A DNA stretch of 64,000 nt from the NCBI RefSeq assembly GCF_001280085.1, contig NZ_LGED01000079.1, forward strand, positions 62,001 through 126,000, given 5' to 3'. The position numbers were made by a program, and so were the translations under genes. Of the stretch, positions 7,971 to 15,730 are shown one piece after another. Source of the DNA: Saccharothrix sp. NRRL B-16348 (GTDB lineage: Bacteria > Actinomycetota > Actinomycetes > Mycobacteriales > Pseudonocardiaceae). The first letter of the stretch is position 1. The number at the start of each line of letters is the position of its first letter. A model generated the notes under the pieces. That model searched no databases, had not been told where the DNA came from, and worked only from the letters and a program-made list of their open reading frames with translations.

Positions 7971-9746
7971 ATGAGCGACCTGACGGGAGCGGTGGCGCTG
8001 AGGGCGGCGCGACCGGAGGAAGCTGAGGCGTTGAGCGCGCTGGTGCTGCGTTCCAAGGCGTACTGGGGCTATGACGAGGCGTTCCTGGCCGGCTGCGCGG
8101 AGGCGCTTCGACTTCGGCCCGCTGAGGTCGTCGAACGGCGCACGGTGGTCGCCGAACGGGGTGGCGTGGTGCTGGGTGTGGCCACGTTGGACGGGGAACC
8201 GCCGGACGGTGAGCTCGGCCTGCTGTTCGTGGAGCCGGACGTGATCGGCAGTGGTGTCGGGCGGATGCTGTACCGGCACGTGATGGCCGAGGCGACGCGG
8301 CTGGGGTTCGACCGGGTGGCGATCGAGTCCGACCCCCACGCCGAGCCGTTCCACCTGGCGATGGGAGCGGAGCGGACGAGTTCGGGTCGGGCACTGCCCG
8401 TGTTGGTCGCGTGGCCGGTTCGGCCGGAGCCGTCGTGGTCGGTGGCGTGGAGCGAGGGCGGACCCACCGTGCACGTCGGCAACGTCGCCGAGTTCAACGG
8501 CCAGTTCACCGGTGAGGCGAGGGGGCCGGACCACTACTCCTGCCTGGCCGCCTTCTGCGGGCCGCAGCCCTCGTTGATCGTTCTTCCGCAGCCGGTCGAC
8601 GAGTGGTGGGTTCGGGACGTCGGCGCCGTGCTCGGCTGGAGCGAGGTCGAGGTGCACAGCGGGATCGCGGGGGACGGCCACGTGTCCGAGGCGATCCTGG
8701 CTCGGCCGGATCTGCTCGAACGGCTCACCTCCCGTGGAGCACCCGTGCTGCCGTGGGGCCGCACGACGGCGTTCGACCCGATCTCCCCGTCGCCCGAAGG
8801 GGTGGTGCGGGCGGTCCGGCGGTACGAGTCCAAGAGGCAGGCGAACGCGTTGTTCCGCGCGCTGGCTCCGGAACACCCGGGAATCGTCGTCCCCGAACAA
8901 CGGTTGGTCGGTTCCCGTCGCGCGCTGGTTCGGGAACTGGCCGCCGGGAAGCGGGTGGTGTTGAAGGAGGAGTACGGCGTCGGCGGTTCCGGCACGGTGG
9001 TCGCGTCCCGCGAGGGGCGTCGGGCGTCGGCACGGCGATGGGCGGCACGTGGCCTGCTGGTGGAGGAGTACGTGGAGGGAACGGGCCCGTACCGCGATCC
9101 CACCTTCGACGCCGTCATCGACGTCGACGGCGAGGTTCACCCGGTCGGCGTCGGGCTGATGGACGTCGACGGCACCAGTTACCGAGGCGTCACCGTCGGT
9201 CCGGGTGTCCTGCCCGATCCGCTCGGCGACACGGCCGTCGGCTTCGGGGTCGCGGTGGGCCGGACGTTGTCCGAGGAGGGCTACCGGGGTTGGTACGACG
9301 TCGACTTCGTTACCGACGCGTCGGGCCGCCTCGCTCCGGTCGAGATCAACCTGCGACTCACCGGGCCGGCCGTCGCGTTCCACGTCCAAGCCGCCCTCGA
9401 CCGCCGGCGGGGAGGACGTCACCTCGTCCGCACCCTCGATCGGCTGCCCCTGGGCGCACGGCTGCCCGCCGGAGCGCTGCGCGACCACGTCGCCCGCACC
9501 GCACAACGGTGCCGGGAGCTCGGGGCGACCCTGCTGGTCACCATCCCGACAGCCGCGTTCGACCCGGTTCCCCACCTGGGCGTGGCGATCGCGGCACGGG
9601 ACGGGCAGGCCCTCGCGGACGCCGAAGCCGCCGTCCGCGACGCGAACGCGGCACTGGGCGGGATGTTCGCCGATCTGGAGGTCAGTCCACGCGACGGTCG
9701 CGGACCGCGAACACGACGAGTACGGCCGCGGCGAGCATCAAGGTGA
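7971..9746 (+). CDS. GNAT acetyltransferase / ATP-grasp ligase fusion
   Basis: 591-residue two-enzyme fusion. Residues about 8-145 form a GNAT N-acyltransferase, with the acetyl-CoA loop in VEPDVIGSGVGRMLYRHV. Residues about 290-490 form an ATP-grasp ligase: nucleotide-binding lysine and glycine-rich loop in VVLKEEYGVGGSGTVV, and the magnesium-binding pattern YDVDFVTD...PVEINLR. Between them lies a pre-ATP-grasp-like domain. ATP-grasp enzymes form peptide or amide bonds via acyl phosphates, so the protein may make and N-acylate a dipeptide-like metabolite (inference). ATG at 7971 follows GGGCGGGGC. No transporter is adjacent. Its 3' end overlaps the convergent downstream gene by 65 bases. Confidence 0.82.
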   Translation: MSDLTGAVALRAARPEEAEALSALVLRSKAYWGYDEAFLAGCAEALRLRPAEVVERRTVVAERGGVVLGVATLDGEPPDGELGLLFVEPDVIGSGVGRMLYRHVMAEATRLGFDRVAIESDPHAEPFHLAMGAERTSSGRALPVLVAWPVRPEPSWSVAWSEGGPTVHVGNVAEFNGQFTGEARGPDHYSCLAAFCGPQPSLIVLPQPVDEWWVRDVGAVLGWSEVEVHSGIAGDGHVSEAILARPDLLERLTSRGAPVLPWGRTTAFDPISPSPEGVVRAVRRYESKRQANALFRALAPEHPGIVVPEQRLVGSRRALVRELAAGKRVVLKEEYGVGGSGTVVASREGRRASARRWAARGLLVEEYVEGTGPYRDPTFDAVIDVDGEVHPVGVGLMDVDGTSYRGVTVGPGVLPDPLGDTAVGFGVAVGRTLSEEGYRGWYDVDFVTDASGRLAPVEINLRLTGPAVAFHVQAALDRRRGGRHLVRTLDRLPLGARLPAGALRDHVARTAQRCRELGATLLVTIPTAAFDPVPHLGVAIAARDGQALADAEAAVRDANAALGGMFADLEVSPRDGRGPRTRRVRPRRASR

Positions 9747-10404
9747 TGTTGAACCCGTAGACGAGGGCGGCCTGTCGACCCCAGTCGGTCTTGGCGGTGA
9801 GCCGGTAGAAGTTGTCCTGAGGCCACCAGGCGACCAGCAGCCAGACGATCGCCAGGTGGGCCGACGTGGTCAGGCGCCCCGAACCGGTCAACCGTCTGCG
9901 GCCCGTGACCAGGAACCCGATCCCCAGGCCGAAGGACAGGCACTCGGCCGCGTAGAGCCCGGTGAACAGCCCCGCCCAGGGCTGGGGCACCGCCGACAGG
10001 TCGGTGGAGCCCGGCCAGAGTTCGTCGGTGATCAGGAACGCCACCACGGCAAGGATCCCGCCCAGGTACAGCCCGAACCTGCGTGTCTCGTCGCCGTCCT
10101 GCCACGCCCCCTTGCCGCCTGCCGCCCGCCCCGGCAGCACCGGGAGGGGAAGACCTTCGCGGTCCACCTCGCCGGAACTCGTGCGCGGCAGGGAGTTCAC
10201 CGGGATCACGGCCTGCGGAATGCGGCTGTGCCGCAGACGAGGCGCCGAGAGGAACGCCCGAACCTCCGCCGGCTCGATCCGGCCGGTGGCGACGACGTAC
10301 GCGACGAGCACGTCCTTCCGCCGCCCGATCGGGATCCTGGTGACCACGCACTCCGCCACCTGCGGATGCGCGAGGAGTTCCACCTCTACATCGTCATACG
10401 CCAT
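9682..10404 (-). CDS. Membrane protein with a degenerate AMP-ligase C-terminal domain
   Basis: 240 residues. Residues 1-80 match the small C-terminal domain of acyl-AMP ligases (AYDDVEVELLAHPQVAECVV, then AYVV and RHSRIPQAVIPVNSLPRTSSGEVDR). In functional ligases the last motif is SGK with the adenylation lysine; here it is SGE. The remainder has four hydrophobic helices. There is no N-terminal adenylation domain nearby, so it cannot be a ligase alone: a relic, or a domain recruited for regulation. ATG at 10404 is supported by GGAGGAAG; the longer frame to 10527 has no good ribosome site. Overlaps the end of the convergent GNAT/ATP-grasp gene. Confidence 0.68.
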   Translation of the reverse strand: MAYDDVEVELLAHPQVAECVVTRIPIGRRKDVLVAYVVATGRIEPAEVRAFLSAPRLRHSRIPQAVIPVNSLPRTSSGEVDREGLPLPVLPGRAAGGKGAWQDGDETRRFGLYLGGILAVVAFLITDELWPGSTDLSAVPQPWAGLFTGLYAAECLSFGLGIGFLVTGRRRLTGSGRLTTSAHLAIVWLLVAWWPQDNFYRLTAKTDWGRQAALVYGFNITLMLAAAVLVVFAVRDRRVD

Positions 10405-10534
10405 ACCGGTTCTTCCTCCAAACAACACGAAAGGGACGTCAGGACGTTCGAGGAAGCCCGGCGGCGTCGCACCGGCCTCGGTCGTGAGCCGGGGCGACCC
10501 GGGTACGTCCGGCCCGCACCGGCTCACCGGGGTG

Positions 10535-11992
10535 TCAGGCGATGTCGAGGCCCGACGCGGTGGCCGGGCTGACCGCCGTCGCCGCGCTGATCACCAGGTT
10601 GTCCAGGGGCAAGGCGTCCGAAGTGCCGGACAGCTCGGCCACGGCCCGGAACGTCACGTTGCCGTGCGTGGCGTCCTCGGGGCGGAACGTGTAGCGGAAC
10701 GGGAAGTCGACGGTGCGCGTCGCCGGCACGTACTGGGTGTACCCACCGACGTGGTCCCAACCCGAAGGGGTGCTCCGGTACAGCGAGACGGTCACGTCCT
10801 CGGCGTACCGCGTGTTCGCGATTCGCACGGTGATGGCCTTGTCGGCGCCCACTTCCGCCGATCTCGGCGTGGTGAACCTGGAGATCGACACGTTGTGCGT
10901 GCGGACTCGCAGCACCTTGGACGTGGTGGCCGTGCGGCCGTCCTCGGTGCTGACGGTCAGCCGCACCTCGTAGTCGCCGTCGACCGCGTAGCGGTGCTGC
11001 ACGGAATAGCTCGCGGCCGTCGTGCCGTCGCCCAGGTCCCAGTGCCAGGCGGTCGTCGTCCCGTCCTGGCCGGGCACGGAGGACTGGTCGTAGAACTCGA
11101 CCGTGCCGACCACGCTCGGCTGCTCCGGGTAGAAGCCGAAGCCAGGGCGGATCGGCCCGGCGACGTCGACCCGCACGCGCAGGAAGTTCACGCTGTCGTC
11201 CGACGTGCCGACGCGCACGTGGTACGTCGTGCCGGCGGTGGCGCGGAACGTCAGCCCGTCCGATGAGTGGGCCGCGCACCGGACCTCGTCAAGACCTCCG
11301 GCCGCGTTGCCCGCGTACACCGCGAGGTTCGCGGAGTTCGACAGCTCGCTGACGGTGACCGATGTCGTCCCGGGCACGGTCAGCGCGTACCAGATGGACC
11401 GGTCGGGGCGTGCGCACCGGCTGGTCGGCTCGTCGGGTTCGACGGTGGCGGCCGAGATGTCGACGTCCGAGACGTGGGGAAGTGCGGAGATCGGTGCGGC
11501 GTCGGCGAGGTCGTCGTTCGCGGGAGCGGTCGGCGTGGTGGCGCGGAGGATCAGCGACGTGCTGCTCGGGGTGCTGAGCGCGGCGACCTTGAAGTGGTAG
11601 CGGACCCCGGCGGTCACCTCGACGCTCAGCCGTGACTGGGTGCCGCCGCCGGAGTCGTCGTCGCATCCGATGGGCGCCAACGAGCCTCGCGTGCCGCTGA
11701 ACGCGGACAGGGTGGTGTCGTAGTTGCTGCCCGCCGTCGACACGACCACCGTGCCGGATGCCGGTGCGGTGTAGGTGAACCAGACCGACTTGGTGGTGGC
11801 GCAGTACCCGGGATCGTCGGCGGCCTCGGTCGCCTCGTCGACCGATTGCGTGGCGGTGAAGGGCGTGACGACCTCGATCGCCTGGTCGAAGTCGTCGTTG
11901 GCCGGCGGAGAGGCGTGCGCGACGCCGGTCGCGAGCAGGCTGATCAACGCGGCTGCCGACAAGGCCGACCATGGTCTTCGTGCTGTGCGCAT
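10535..11992 (-). CDS. Secreted protein with PPC-like repeats and a PKD domain
   Basis: 485 residues. A signal peptide is clear (RTARRPWSALSAAALISLLATG, cleavage near AHA-SPP). Two related beta domains follow (both opening PPANDDF/PANDDLADA, about residues 28-150 and 155-275) resembling bacterial pre-peptidase C-terminal domains, each with the pattern SVWFTYTAPASGTV / SIWYALTVPGTTSV. Residues about 285-365 are a PKD domain (WHWDLGDGTTAASYSVQHRYAVDGDYEVRLTV). No catalytic domain is present, so it is probably an exported adhesive or substrate-binding protein. It appears monocistronic. Confidence 0.78.
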   Translation of the reverse strand: MRTARRPWSALSAAALISLLATGVAHASPPANDDFDQAIEVVTPFTATQSVDEATEAADDPGYCATTKSVWFTYTAPASGTVVVSTAGSNYDTTLSAFSGTRGSLAPIGCDDDSGGGTQSRLSVEVTAGVRYHFKVAALSTPSSTSLILRATTPTAPANDDLADAAPISALPHVSDVDISAATVEPDEPTSRCARPDRSIWYALTVPGTTSVTVSELSNSANLAVYAGNAAGGLDEVRCAAHSSDGLTFRATAGTTYHVRVGTSDDSVNFLRVRVDVAGPIRPGFGFYPEQPSVVGTVEFYDQSSVPGQDGTTTAWHWDLGDGTTAASYSVQHRYAVDGDYEVRLTVSTEDGRTATTSKVLRVRTHNVSISRFTTPRSAEVGADKAITVRIANTRYAEDVTVSLYRSTPSGWDHVGGYTQYVPATRTVDFPFRYTFRPEDATHGNVTFRAVAELSGTSDALPLDNLVISAATAVSPATASGLDIA

Positions 11993-12193
11993 GCTGGATG
12001 AACCCCTGAGTCTTCGATCCCGGAACCCTTTGTCCGGCCCCCCGATCGGGTGGTCGACCAGTCAACCCGATCGTCGTCACGCTGCTCAGGCGATCGTCAC
12101 CGGAGCGACACGATCGGCCCTGCAACGCCACTCGAACAGGCGCATCGATCCCGGTCGTGACGAGGTTCCCGGCGGGCTGAGCGGGAAGCGGTG

Positions 12194-12913
12194 TCATGGT
12201 GATGTCGGAGGGGTTTGCTCGAGGAGGGTGTTCAAGCGTTGCAGGACGTCGATCTGCGCGGGGCTGTACAGCTCCACCAGTCCGTGGAGGACGACCTGGT
12301 TGCTGAGGGCATCGGTCATCGCCACGTCCTTCAGGCCCGGGTGCTCCTCGAACTGGCGACGTGCCACCGGTGCGTAGGCCTCGGCCAGCCGTTGCCTGGT
12401 GGCCTCGTCGGCGTCGGCGGGCAGGGTGTCGAACTCGTCCTGTTCCGGAGGCCGGGGTGTCGAGTGCAGGTCGCGGAGCACGGCCATGGTCGGCTCGTCG
12501 AGCGCCTGCGAGTAGACCGTCAGCAGTGAACGCTCGGTGTCCGACAGCTCGGCGGCGTTCCCGGCGAAGCCCGCGGGCAGGTCGACGAGGTCGGGACGCC
12601 GCAGGAGCACCGCCAGCTCCTCCCGTATCCGCTGCTGGCGTTCGATGTTCGCCTTCAGTTCGGCGTCCAGCGCTCGCAACGTCTGCTCCGCGTTCTCGTC
12701 CGACTCCTCCAGCGCCGGGATGTCGGACAGCGGCACCCCCAGGTCGGCCAGCCTGCGGATGCGCAGCAACCGGACCAGGTGCTTGACGCGGTACCGCTTG
12801 TAGCCGTTCGCCGCGCGTTCGGGCTCCTCGAGCAGTCCGATCCGGTGGTAGTGGCGGACGGTCTTCAGCGTCGTGCCCGCCAGTTCGGCCAGTTCCCGCG
12901 TGCTCCACGCCAT
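12194..12913 (-). CDS. MerR-family transcriptional regulator
   Basis: 239 residues. The N-terminal MerR helix-turn-helix reads WSTRELAELAGTTLKTVRHYHRIGLL, with the wing at YKRYRVKHLVRLLRIRRL; a coiled dimerisation helix and a C-terminal effector domain of about 130 residues follow (TipA/MerR type, no metal cysteines). ATG at 12913 is preferred because GGAAGGA lies 11 bases upstream; an in-frame ATG at 12958 would overlap the operator. It is divergent from an exported hydrolase, and both promoters carry matching dyads (12959-12975 and 13003-13017), so it probably controls itself and that gene. Confidence 0.88.
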   Translation of the reverse strand: MAWSTRELAELAGTTLKTVRHYHRIGLLEEPERAANGYKRYRVKHLVRLLRIRRLADLGVPLSDIPALEESDENAEQTLRALDAELKANIERQQRIREELAVLLRRPDLVDLPAGFAGNAAELSDTERSLLTVYSQALDEPTMAVLRDLHSTPRPPEQDEFDTLPADADEATRQRLAEAYAPVARRQFEEHPGLKDVAMTDALSNQVVLHGLVELYSPAQIDVLQRLNTLLEQTPPTSP

Positions 12914-12958
12914 CCGCGCGCGCGTCCTTCCGTCGTCGGCTCCCCGCTCATTCGACAC

Positions 12959-13017
12959 CGTGCCCCTGGGGCACGGTCAAGCGTCGCACAGTGTGCTTGA
13001 CCGTGCCCCGAGGGCAC
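12959..13017. promoter_or_regulatory. Mirrored MerR-type promoter/operator pair
   Basis: Dyad CGTGCCCCTGGGGCACG (12959-12975) and dyad GTGCCCCGAGGGCAC (13003-13017) lie on either side of a perfect ten-base inverted repeat, ACGGTCAAGC/GCTTGACCGT. Each TTGACC (12980-12975 leftward, 12997-13002 rightward) is a plausible -35 box, and each dyad falls in the long spacer before a weak -10, which is the MerR promoter arrangement. One regulator dimer per direction is implied. Confidence 0.82.
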
Positions 13018-13069
13018 ACGTTCGACTGAGCGCGTCAGTGCAACTCCAGGGACAGCGGGGAGACCGGGG

Positions 13070-14551
13070 ATGAGACGACGAAGGCGTGACGTGGTTCGGG
13101 GTGCGACCCTCGCGGTGGTGGTCGGCTTGGCGGGTGCGGTGGTCGCGGTGCCCGCGGTGGCCGACGAACCCCGGCCGGGGTTGGCGTGGGGTGCGTGCCC
13201 GGAGGACGTGGTGACCAAGGTGGCTGTCCTGCAGTGCGCCACGGTTCCGGTGCCGCTGGACTACCGCGAACCCGGAGGTGAACAGATCGAGATCATGGTG
13301 TCCCGGCTCGCCAGCGTGAAGCCGGACAAGCGGCGGGGTGTGCTGATGCTCAACCCGGGTGGTCCCGGTGGCTCCGGGTTGTCGTTCGCGGACGACCTGG
13401 CGTGGTTCGGCCTGCCGGCGAGCGTGCTGGACAGCTACGACATCATCGGCATGGACACCCGCGGGATCGGGCACTCGGCGCCGATCAGTTGCGGCTTCAC
13501 CGCCGAGCAGGGCTACCCGGGCAACATCCCGCCGTACGCGGTCGACGAGCAGGCGGTCGCCGACCAGGCGGAGATCGCGAAGGGGGTCGCCGAGCAGTGC
13601 GCCGCCCACGACGCGGACGGCCGGCTGCGGCACGTGTCGACCGCGAACATGGCGCGTGACCTGGACCGGATCAGGGCCGCGCTCGGCGAGGAGAAGACGA
13701 GTTTCCTCGGGTACTCGTACGGCACGGCACTCGGTGCCGCGTACGCGTCGATGTTCCCCGAGCGGTCCGACCGGATCGTGCTCGACAGCAACATCGGCGA
13801 CACCCACCTCGACCGGGACGGGCTGCGCAGGTACGCGCTGGGCATGGAGGAGACGTTCCCGGACTTCGCGAAGTGGGCCGCGGCACGACACGAGACCTAC
13901 GGCTTGGGCCGCACGCCGGAACAGGTGCGCGAAACCTACGTCACGCTCGCGGAGCGGCTCGACCGGGCGCCGGAGAACGGCATCGACGGACGCCTGTTCC
14001 GGCTGGTCACGTTCGGTGGGCTGTTCGGGAGGACGAAGTACGGTCTGACGGCGCAGCTGTGGCAGTCGGTGCGGGACGGTGACGGGGCGGCGGCCGAGAA
14101 GCTCGCCGCGGTCGCGACACCGTCACCGGCCGACAACGCGTGGTCGGTCTTCCTCGCCGTGACGTGCAACGACGTCGACTGGCCCGCGGATGTGCGTACC
14201 TACCAGCGAGCCGTGGCAGAGGACCGCGAGCGGTATCCGCTCTACGGCGCGGCGAGCGCGAACATCATCCCGTGCGCGTTCTGGCCCCACGAGCCGGCGG
14301 AGCCGCCGGTGGCGGTCGACGACGAGGGCCCGGCGAACGTGCTGGTGCTGCAGAACCGGCGCGACCCGGTGACGCCGCACCGCGGCGGGGCACTGCTCGA
14401 CGAGAAGTTCGGCGACCGGTCACGGCTGGTGAGCGTCGAGGGCAGTGGCCACGGCGTCTACGTCATCGGCGACAACGCCTGCGCGCTGAACACCACGACC
14501 ACCTTCCTGGTCGACGGCACGCTGCCCAAGCGCGACATCTCCTGCAGGTGA
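13070..14551 (+). CDS. Exported alpha/beta-hydrolase, tripeptidyl aminopeptidase-like
   Basis: 493 residues. The N-terminus is a secretion signal (basic RRRRR stretch, hydrophobic ATLAVVVGLAGAVVAV, cleavage near VADEP). The alpha/beta hydrolase fold shows the oxyanion segment NPGGPGGSG, the nucleophile serine in GYSYGT, the acid in QNRRDPVTP and histidine in GSGHGVY. This is the SlpD/SlpE-like mycelium-associated peptidase family of actinomycetes, which removes tripeptides or acts as an esterase. Promoter at 12997-13026 carries a MerR operator; a terminator follows at 14559. Substrate cannot be told from sequence. Confidence 0.87.
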   Translation: MRRRRRDVVRGATLAVVVGLAGAVVAVPAVADEPRPGLAWGACPEDVVTKVAVLQCATVPVPLDYREPGGEQIEIMVSRLASVKPDKRRGVLMLNPGGPGGSGLSFADDLAWFGLPASVLDSYDIIGMDTRGIGHSAPISCGFTAEQGYPGNIPPYAVDEQAVADQAEIAKGVAEQCAAHDADGRLRHVSTANMARDLDRIRAALGEEKTSFLGYSYGTALGAAYASMFPERSDRIVLDSNIGDTHLDRDGLRRYALGMEETFPDFAKWAAARHETYGLGRTPEQVRETYVTLAERLDRAPENGIDGRLFRLVTFGGLFGRTKYGLTAQLWQSVRDGDGAAAEKLAAVATPSPADNAWSVFLAVTCNDVDWPADVRTYQRAVAEDRERYPLYGAASANIIPCAFWPHEPAEPPVAVDDEGPANVLVLQNRRDPVTPHRGGALLDEKFGDRSRLVSVEGSGHGVYVIGDNACALNTTTTFLVDGTLPKRDISCR

Positions 14552-14558
14552 TCGACCG

Positions 14559-14589
14559 GGGCCGGCGGCGCGAACCGTGCCGCCGGCCC
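14559..14589 (+). terminator. Hairpin terminator after the exported hydrolase
   Basis: Perfect eleven-base arms GGGCCGGCGGC / GCCGCCGGCCC around a nine-base loop, eight bases after the stop codon. No T-run follows, as is common in high-GC actinomycetes. Confidence 0.75.
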
Positions 14590-14723
14590 TCTGCTCAGGC
14601 GCCGGCGGCGGGCGCCTCATACCAAAGTCGCACCACCGGTAGTCGAAGGAAGCGTGTTGTCCGCGGGCGCGCCGACTACGGTTTGCCCGTCGCCGTGTCG
14701 AACAAGTTCAAGGGGCGTGGGTC

Positions 14724-15692
14724 TTGTCGGGTGCAACCCTTGCGGAAAAGCTGGTCGCGCGCCTGGGGCCTCGGCACCCGGTGGCCGCCGTCGCCACGGT
14801 GTCGCCTGCCGGTACGTCGGTGGCGAGCGTGGGCGCGTCCGCCGACGCCGACTTCGAGATCGGCTCGATCTCCAAGGGGATCACCGGCCTGCTCTACGCC
14901 GACGCGCGAGAACGTGGCGAGATCGGGCCGTCCACCACGCTGGGCGACGTGCTGCCGCTGGACGGCACCCCGGTGGCGGGCGTGACGCTGTCGTCCATCA
15001 CCACCCACCGCTCGGGCCTGCCGCGACTGCCCGCCTCGCCGCTGCGCAAGTCGATGGCGCTGTTGCTGCACGGCACGAACCCGTACGGCGAAACGCTCGA
15101 CCAGCTGCTCACCCAGTCACGTGGCGTGCGCCTCGGCCCGGCCCGCCCCCGTTACTCCAACCTGGGCTTCGAGCTCTTGGGGCACGCCCTGGCGAGCGCC
15201 GCCGGCACGACGTTCCAGGGCCTGCTCCGGGACCGGATCGCCATCCCTCTCGGCCTGGACGTGTGCTACGCGCCCGCCACCCCGGCCGACCTGCGCCCAG
15301 CCGCACTCACCGGCACCACAAGGTGGGGCCGCAAGCGTCAGCCGTGGACGGGGGAAGCGCTGGGACCGGCCGGAGGCGTCCGCGCGCGCATCGGCGACAT
15401 GGCCCGCCTCGCCGCCGCGCTGCTCGACGGCTCCGCACCCGGCACCGCCGCCCTGGACCCCGTCGAGAACTTCACCGGCCGGGTGGTGCGCATCGGCGCG
15501 GCGTGGATCACGATCGAGCGCAAGGACCGCGCCATCACGTGGCACAACGGCGGCACCGGCGGTTTCCGCACCTGGCTGGGCCTGGACCGCTCGGCCGGCA
15601 CCGCGGTGGTCCTCCTCTCCGCGACCGCGATCTCGGTGGACCAGCACGGTTTCACCCTGCTCGAACAGCTGACCGCGGAAGAAGGCCGCTGA
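14724..15692 (+). CDS. Serine hydrolase of the beta-lactamase/DD-peptidase family
   Basis: 322 residues with class C-like penicillin-binding motifs: SxxK in GSISKG (serine nucleophile), YSN in PRYSNLG, and the third motif HNGGTGG in place of KTG. No signal peptide is evident, so it is probably cytoplasmic, closer to the esterase/EstB branch than to a secreted beta-lactamase. The start is a TTG at 14724 with AAGGGGCG seven bases upstream. It stands alone and converges on the TIR-WD40 gene 38 bases downstream. Confidence 0.82.
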   Translation: MSGATLAEKLVARLGPRHPVAAVATVSPAGTSVASVGASADADFEIGSISKGITGLLYADARERGEIGPSTTLGDVLPLDGTPVAGVTLSSITTHRSGLPRLPASPLRKSMALLLHGTNPYGETLDQLLTQSRGVRLGPARPRYSNLGFELLGHALASAAGTTFQGLLRDRIAIPLGLDVCYAPATPADLRPAALTGTTRWGRKRQPWTGEALGPAGGVRARIGDMARLAAALLDGSAPGTAALDPVENFTGRVVRIGAAWITIERKDRAITWHNGGTGGFRTWLGLDRSAGTAVVLLSATAISVDQHGFTLLEQLTAEEGR

Positions 15693-15730
15693 CCGCTGGA
15701 GGCGGTGTCGGTCGGCGACATGGCGTGGCA

